DNA of 10,099 nt, taken from Treponema sp. (GTDB lineage: Bacteria > Spirochaetota > Spirochaetia > Treponematales > Breznakiellaceae). Under the pieces are notes generated by a model, which saw only the letters and a list, made by a program, of their open reading frames with translations, did no database searches and was not told where the DNA came from. Positions within the stretch are counted from its first letter, which is position 1, and the number at the start of each line of letters is the position of its first letter. This document shows positions 6,716-10,099 of this stretch, piece by piece. The translations under genes were made by a program, and so were the position numbers. The DNA lies in the NCBI GenBank assembly GCA_031278025.1, contig JAITLF010000329.1:1-10099 (forward strand), in the 5' to 3' direction.

Positions 6716-7930
6716 CTATTTAATGACGCCTTCCAGGGCAGGAATCCAGTAGCTTTTCAATTCCCCGTATTCTATCTTGTTGTACAGGCTGTCAATTGAT
6801 CCATTTTCCTTGATTGCCTCAAAGAGGAAAGAGGAAAAAGGTTTATAGTTTTCAAGCACAAACAGCGCGTATTGTTTCTTTGCCTGTTTTGCGTCAGACA
6901 CGTGATCCTGCGGGCATGTTTCATAGTAGGCCCGGGCTTTTTCACAGAGTTCCGCGAGTTCCCGTTTAAAGCTGGTCCATTCGGCCTTTATTTCTTCTGT
7001 TCTTGGACGAATTTCCGGCCACGCGGCAAGCGCGTCATCTATGGTTTCGTGTTTAAGGGCAAGAAAAATGCCCGCGTCAGAAAAATGTCCTTCTCCTTTC
7101 AGGAAGGCAAGGTCCCGGTAATGGGCGGACTTGATTTTAACCCGGTTGAAATTTCCATCCTGAACAACGACGCCTTCCCTGTTATTGGAATCAATCGACT
7201 CACAATACGCAATCACTTCATCTATGGTTTTAAGAGGATATATTGCGGGGGTTTCAAAGCCAAGCTTAAACGTTTCCCGTGCCCATTCGGGAGTATGTTC
7301 AAGCCCGTGTTCATCCCGGCAGCCCAGAAGGGTAAGTTTTGTTTCCCCGTAAGGAACGATAATCCTATTATAGGGAGAAGTAAGTTCAAACATAAACGTC
7401 CAACCGGCAGGAAGATTCTTTACTTCTTCCTCATGTCCCCGCAAAGCATAATCCCGCAGAGAGGCAAAGGTATAGGGCGGCGGAATCTGTTCTTCAGTTT
7501 GCGCGGTATACTGTTCCGGTATTTCGACATCGAGCTTGAAACTTCCGTTGGTTGTCCAAAGGTCATTACCGTCAGATTCTTTGAGCAACTTCAATAATGA
7601 CCCGTCAAGTTTATCTCTGACATACAAAGTATGATTCCAATCTATGGGATCTTCTCCTTTTTCTCCATAATTGGCAAACTTGAAGAACGGCATAAGGTAG
7701 GGTTTTACGCTGTCCTCACGAATGTCATAGACAGAACCTCTGCAGCAGCGGACGACAGGATTTGAAAAATCCGACTCAAACTGCTGATATTTGAACATTA
7801 CCAGATTGGGACGATCCGGATGTTTTGTTGCCTTGACAAAATACGGCGCTTTCGTTAATTCCTCTTCAAAAGTATCGCGGTTCTTTTTTATAAAATTTGT
7901 CAGATATTCCCAGCTATCATATTGCCCCAT
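6716..7930 (-). CDS. T4 Rnl1-type ATP-dependent RNA ligase
   Basis: Read from the ATG at 7928-7930, this 404-residue protein is a nucleotidyltransferase-fold RNA ligase of the T4 Rnl1 type. Visible motifs are RCCRGSVYD (61-69), motif I KLDGSL (107-112) with K107 as the AMP-accepting lysine, motif III FMFELTSPYNRIIVPY (179-194), motif IV REGVVVQ (251-257) and motif V VKIKS (264-268). Rnl1 joins 5'-phosphate to 3'-hydroxyl RNA ends, classically to repair cut tRNA anticodons. The C-terminal 130 residues are helical and charged, as in the Rnl1 tRNA-specificity domain. TAGGAG sits 5-6 nt before this ATG. A longer reading to 8026 adds residues without family similarity. It heads a minus-strand cluster and is A/T-rich compared with neighbours. 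No end-healing kinase/phosphatase and no anticodon nuclease are seen in the window. Confidence 0.85.
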   Translation of the reverse strand: MGQYDSWEYLTNFIKKNRDTFEEELTKAPYFVKATKHPDRPNLVMFKYQQFESDFSNPVVRCCRGSVYDIREDSVKPYLMPFFKFANYGEKGEDPIDWNHTLYVRDKLDGSLLKLLKESDGNDLWTTNGSFKLDVEIPEQYTAQTEEQIPPPYTFASLRDYALRGHEEEVKNLPAGWTFMFELTSPYNRIIVPYGETKLTLLGCRDEHGLEHTPEWARETFKLGFETPAIYPLKTIDEVIAYCESIDSNNREGVVVQDGNFNRVKIKSAHYRDLAFLKGEGHFSDAGIFLALKHETIDDALAAWPEIRPRTEEIKAEWTSFKRELAELCEKARAYYETCPQDHVSDAKQAKKQYALFVLENYKPFSSFLFEAIKENGSIDSLYNKIEYGELKSYWIPALEGVIK

Positions 7931-7947
7931 AACAACTCCTACAACCA

Positions 7948-7976
7948 AATATAGCTCTAAAAACACTTTCTTACAA
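7948..7976 (-). promoter_or_regulatory. Promoter for the RNA ligase/RNase H pair
   Basis: On the minus strand TTGTAA (7971-7976) and TATATT (7948-7953) are exactly 17 bases apart, matching four and five of six consensus positions. Transcription would begin near 7941, so the leader would be only about 11 nt and the ribosome site TAGGAG (7936-7941) would lie at its very 5' end. That is tight but workable, and it argues for the ligase start at 7930 instead of 8026. Confidence 0.5.
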
Positions 7977-8019
7977 GTGCGAATTATGTGATACAGCCAT
8001 GTAATCTCTGGGAAATATG

Positions 8020-8047
8020 TTGACAATTAATTGATAAATTTGATACG
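8020..8047 (+). promoter_or_regulatory. Possible promoter for the DUF3786-like gene, with a palindromic AT box
   Basis: A perfect TTGACA (8020-8025) is followed after 16 bases by GATACG, a poor -10 box. Inside it lies the 10-base perfect palindrome CAATTAATTG (8024-8033), a possible operator. It sits in the 199-bp divergent spacer between the ligase and the DUF3786-like gene. The -35 is convincing, the -10 is not. Confidence 0.35.
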
Positions 8048-8129
8048 GTAAGAACAACTGTAATACTGCCGGGGAATGGAAACAGGAAAGGTGTTTGCCA
8101 TACGGCGGATGATCTTGCGGAGTGTATAG

Positions 8130-8753
8130 ATGAGCGGTTATGAAAAAACCTACGAACTGGTCCGCCCCCTCCTGCGGGACGCCGACTTTGCCGGCGCAAT
8201 CCGGCGCCTTGGCTTTACCCCGCTTGGGCCGGACCGGCTGGGGATAGAATTTCTGGGCAGGCCCTACGAAATTACCCGCGAAGGGATCTTTCCCACCGAT
8301 GGGAAACCGGCCCGGGCAGGCACCCTGAGCGTACTCGTCTATTACGCCGCTTCAGGGGGCCGTATGCCGGCGGAAAACGCGGAGGAGGAATTTGCCCTGC
8401 TCCACTATTTTGCCGGCCCAAATTTTTCGTCCGGCGGCGTCGGTTCCGGCTGGATGACAAGGCCCCTTGTGGAAACGTACAAAGACGACTACCCCGGCCT
8501 CGCCGCCAGGGCGGAAAAGTTTGGGATGCTGTACGAGGGCAGCCCCCGCAACGGGGAGCATTTCTGGCGTTACCGCATTCTCCCCGCAATACCCCTGCGG
8601 CTTGTCTATTACGAAGCTGACGAAGAGTACCCCTGCGAATTCAAAATTTACTACGGCAAGCGGACGGCGGACATTCTGGAATTCGAACAGATGGCTTTTC
8701 TCACCGGCTGCTTTGTGCATGCCCTGGCGGGACGGCAGCCTCTTCCCCGCTGA
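8130..8753 (+). CDS. DUF3786-like protein of unknown function
   Basis: This 207-residue soluble protein has no signal peptide or membrane segment. The general pattern matches what I recall of DUF3786 proteins, found mainly in anaerobes: a short N-terminal helical part, then LGIEFLGRPYEITREGIF (37-54), SVLVYYAAS, a region with GPNFSSGGVGSG, and a C-terminal block around ILPAIPLRLVYYEADEEYP followed by EFKIYYGKRTADIL and a final helix. No catalytic motif is apparent, and single cysteines do not form a cluster motif. The function of the family is unknown to me. GCGGAG (8117-8122), 7 nt before the ATG, supports the start. It is transcribed away from the RNA ligase and is GC-rich like the chromosome, so it is probably native and not part of the ligase pair. 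Confidence 0.7.
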   Translation: MSGYEKTYELVRPLLRDADFAGAIRRLGFTPLGPDRLGIEFLGRPYEITREGIFPTDGKPARAGTLSVLVYYAASGGRMPAENAEEEFALLHYFAGPNFSSGGVGSGWMTRPLVETYKDDYPGLAARAEKFGMLYEGSPRNGEHFWRYRILPAIPLRLVYYEADEEYPCEFKIYYGKRTADILEFEQMAFLTGCFVHALAGRQPLPR

Positions 8754-8843
8754 AATTTAAACGCCGTCAAAGCCGGGCCGCATACCTTGTTCATTTGAAT
8801 GAACTACCCCGCCCCGAAGAGCTAAACTTGACCCGCAAATATC

Positions 8844-8893
8844 AAGAAATTTAACCACAGACCAGCACGGGCAGACACGGACGGCGCAGAATA
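8844..8893 (-). repeat. Degenerate CACAGAC/CACGGAC intergenic repeat
   Basis: Plus-strand ACCACAGACCAGCACGGG, continuing GCAGACACGGACGGCGCAGA, is a run of imperfect units of the type CACNGACNNN. On the minus strand it reads as GTCCGTGTCTGCC, GTGCTGGTCTGTGG, TTAAATTTCTTG. I recall motifs of this kind (TCCGTGT, TCTGTGGTTAAAT) scattered between genes in several unrelated bacteria. A shorter trace lies at 173-196. Its function is unknown. Confidence 0.5.
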
Positions 8894-8909
8894 ACCTTGT
8901 TTTCTCCGA

Positions 8910-8938
8910 TTGCCCAAGCCCTGCGAACACAGTAGAAT
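8910..8938 (+). promoter_or_regulatory. Possible promoter for the TauE/SafE-family gene
   Basis: TTGCCC (8910-8915) and TAGAAT (8933-8938) are 17 bases apart, matching four and five of six consensus positions. It would give a leader of about 180 nt before the ATG at 9125. The match is reasonable but not strong, and no other good pair was found closer to the gene. Confidence 0.35.
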
Positions 8939-9124
8939 GTCCGCGTAAAATGAATCATCCTTAAGCCCGGGGAGGGAACCCTGGCCGATGCGCTTCGGGG
9001 CCATACTTGCGACGGGCCGGCGGCGCTTGACCAAAAACGCGAAAAATGGGACGGTATAGCTGCGGCGGGGATCCGCGGTTTTCCGGCCGGTACATCGCAC
9101 GGCGCAATTTACCAAGGAACATTT

Positions 9125-9880
9125 ATGAGCATCTTTTTCCCGTACAGTTTTTCGGCATGGCAATGGGCCGCGGTCATCTTCAGCGCCGTCTGCGTCGGCG
9201 TCTCGAAAACCGGGGTAAACGGCGCGACGACCGTCATGATACCGATTCTCGCCCTTGTCTTCGGCGCGAAAGAATCGACCGGCATCGTGCTGCCCATGCT
9301 GTGCTTCGCCGATCTGCTCGCCGTAGTGTACTACCGGCGGGCGGCCCGGTGGAAGTACATCGTCAGGCTTCTCCCCTGGGCGCTCGCCGGGTTCGGCCTT
9401 GCCCTTCTGGTAGACAGCCTCATCCCGGCAAAGGCGTTCAAAACACTCATCGGCATCTGCATACTTTTGGGGCTGGCCGTTATGTTCTGGAACGACCTGC
9501 GCGGAAAAGACGCGCCCCTGCCCGACAACTGGTGGTTTTCGGCAATCTTCGGCATTATCGGCGGTTTCTCCACGATGATTGGAAACGCCGCGGGCCCCGT
9601 CATGTCGGTATTTCTCCTTTCGATGCGCCTCCCCAAAGAGAACTTTGTCGGAACAGCCGCGTGGTTTTTCATAATACTCAACTATTTGAAAATCCCGTTA
9701 CAGGCGCTTGTCTGGCATAATATACCTATCAAGGGCCTCTTCTTCGACGTTTCAATGATCCCGTTTATCCTGTTTGGCCTCTTTCTCGGCGTTTTGCTGG
9801 TAAAGCTCATTTCCGAAAAATACTACCGTATTCTGGTTTATATTATGACCGTTGCATCCTGCGCCCTGCTGATCCTATAA
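9125..9880 (+). CDS. TauE/SafE-family membrane transporter (putative anion exporter)
   Basis: This 251-residue inner-membrane protein is almost entirely hydrophobic, with about eight membrane segments (roughly 11-29, 34-47, 52-70, 80-95, 105-121, 137-165, 166-185, 203-229 and 234-250; some may merge). It shows the twofold repeat of the TauE/SafE family: GVSKTGVNG (25-33) in the first half and GGFSTMIGNAAGPVMS (146-161) in the second. Relatives export sulfite, sulfoacetate or other small organosulfur anions, but the family is broad and no sulfur-metabolism gene is nearby, so the substrate is unknown. AAGGAA (9114-9119), 5 nt before the ATG, supports the start. Length is normal for the family. 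The repeat element copy 2 begins 10 bases after the stop. Confidence 0.87.
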   Translation: MSIFFPYSFSAWQWAAVIFSAVCVGVSKTGVNGATTVMIPILALVFGAKESTGIVLPMLCFADLLAVVYYRRAARWKYIVRLLPWALAGFGLALLVDSLIPAKAFKTLIGICILLGLAVMFWNDLRGKDAPLPDNWWFSAIFGIIGGFSTMIGNAAGPVMSVFLLSMRLPKENFVGTAAWFFIILNYLKIPLQALVWHNIPIKGLFFDVSMIPFILFGLFLGVLLVKLISEKYYRILVYIMTVASCALLIL

Positions 9881-9890
9881 TTAAGACTAT

Positions 9891-10004
9891 GGGCGCATCC
9901 GGCCGCACGGACCCACCCGCGCGGCCGGACCGGGCTATCCGCTTGTATCTTTTTTGCCGTCAAACCTTGGCCCGGCAAAAAAGGATACCGCTTCTATCCC
10001 TTGC
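9891..10004 (-). repeat. Structured dispersed repeat element, copy 2 (inverted)
   Basis: Read on the minus strand, this matches copy 1 (1-110) along its length. Stem 1 has arms 9945-9959 and 9973-9988 (15 bp with the same single-base bulge after GTATC, 13-nt loop). Stem 2 has arms 9898-9906 and 9921-9929 (9 bp, 14-nt loop). Where copy 1 has TTTTGCCCG/CGGGCAAAA in stem 1, copy 2 has TTTTTTGCCG/CGGCAAAAAA, so changes on both arms match. The middle hairpin of copy 1 is missing here. It begins 10 bases after the transporter stop and may limit read-through. Confidence 0.8.
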
Positions 10005-10099
10005 GCTTTCGTAACTATTCAGGCGTAGCGTGATTTCAGAACTTTTCTTGTTCTCTAGTGCTTTAACAAAGGGGGCAGGGAAGCCGCTCTCGCGGCATT
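10005..10099 (-). other. Right-edge region, hairpins and an open frame running into repeat copy 2
   Basis: On the minus strand GCCGC-GAGA-GCGGC (10083-10096) forms a 5-bp stem with a GNRA-type tetraloop, and AGAAC/GTTCT flanks another small stem. One minus-strand frame is open from the window edge (10097) to a stop at 9960-9962 inside the repeat, 45 codons. It could be the tail of a gene whose end is encoded by the repeat, or chance. I do not recognise the peptide. Confidence 0.3.

Larger units (their letters stand above)
8754..9124. other. 371-bp intergenic region before the transporter
   Basis: This gap contains the small hairpin GTTCATT-TG-AATGAAC (8789-8804), the degenerate repeat at 8844-8893 and a possible promoter at 8910-8938. 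A 23-codon open frame begins at ATG 8988 after GGGAGGG, but it shows no similarity that I recognise. No RNA gene or terminator is evident. A 113-codon open frame on the opposite strand runs through the repeat and into the transporter gene and looks spurious. Confidence 0.6.

Noticed and set aside
6872..7597. 241-codon plus-strand open frame opposite the RNA ligase
   Set aside because: The ligase on the other strand has all family motifs; this frame has no recognisable domain and no ribosome site.
7931..8026. Upstream extension of the RNA ligase to 8026
   Set aside because: TAGGAG directly precedes the ATG at 7930, the promoter at 7948-7976 lies inside the extension, and the extra residues do not resemble the family.
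8789..8804. GTTCATT-TG-AATGAAC as a terminator of the DUF3786-like gene
   Set aside because: The stem is only 7 bp, A/T-rich, with a 2-nt loop and no T-run; at most it may be a protein-binding site.
8844..8893. CRISPR-like array
   Set aside because: Units are too short and irregular, there are no spacers of constant length and no cas genes.
9027..9060. TTGACC and TATAGC as a promoter for the transporter
   Set aside because: The boxes are 22 bases apart, too far for a sigma-70 promoter.
8822..9163. 113-codon minus-strand open frame in the spacer before the transporter
   Set aside because: Its end is the degenerate repeat and its beginning overlaps the transporter gene; the sequence looks noncoding.
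1..10004. The two inverted copies as terminal repeats of one large transposon
   Set aside because: The enclosed genes are mostly native-looking housekeeping genes, there is no transposase or integrase, and the copies are imperfect. A dispersed element explains them better.

Overview
The window looks like a bacterial chromosome segment that is mostly GC-rich, with tightly packed genes and overlapping start and stop codons. Gene content is housekeeping or biosynthetic, with one visibly A/T-richer insert. The taxon cannot be fixed from the sequence. The gene style (HisA-HisI-HisE fusion, TcdA/TtcA/TatD cluster, DUF3786-like protein) made me think of an anaerobe such as a host-associated spirochaete, but that is a weak impression.

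Layout. (1) Positions 1-110 hold a structured repeat element (copy 1), followed by a degenerate repeat fragment and a promoter with two consensus hexamers. (2) 298-3634, plus strand: a three-gene operon with ATGA start/stop overlaps. It encodes a HisA-HisI-HisE fusion (histidine steps 2-4 in one chain), HisC, and a COG0731-like (TYW1-related) radical SAM protein. (3) 3652-3710: a perfect 27-bp-stem hairpin between convergent genes. (4) 7930-3702, minus strand, in transcription order: a T4 Rnl1-type RNA ligase, a small RNase H-fold protein, TcdA (t6A dehydratase), a TtcA-family tRNA thiolase and TatD. All five are nucleic-acid or tRNA enzymes. The first two are A/T-rich and look acquired; the last three look native and overlap one another. 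(5) Plus strand, diverging from the ligase: a DUF3786-like gene, a 371-bp gap with a degenerate CACAGAC/CACGGAC repeat, and a TauE/SafE-family membrane transporter. (6) 9891-10004: copy 2 of the structured element, inverted relative to copy 1.

Functionally, the plus-strand operon covers the middle of histidine synthesis plus one transamination. The minus-strand cluster covers tRNA modification and DNA/RNA end metabolism, headed by an RNA ligase/RNase H pair. RNase H leaves 5'-phosphate and 3'-hydroxyl ends, which are exactly what an Rnl1-type ligase joins, so the pair could form a small RNA processing or repair module.

The two observations most worth follow-up are that ligase/RNase H pair and the two-hairpin element, whose two copies keep their stems through compensating base changes.
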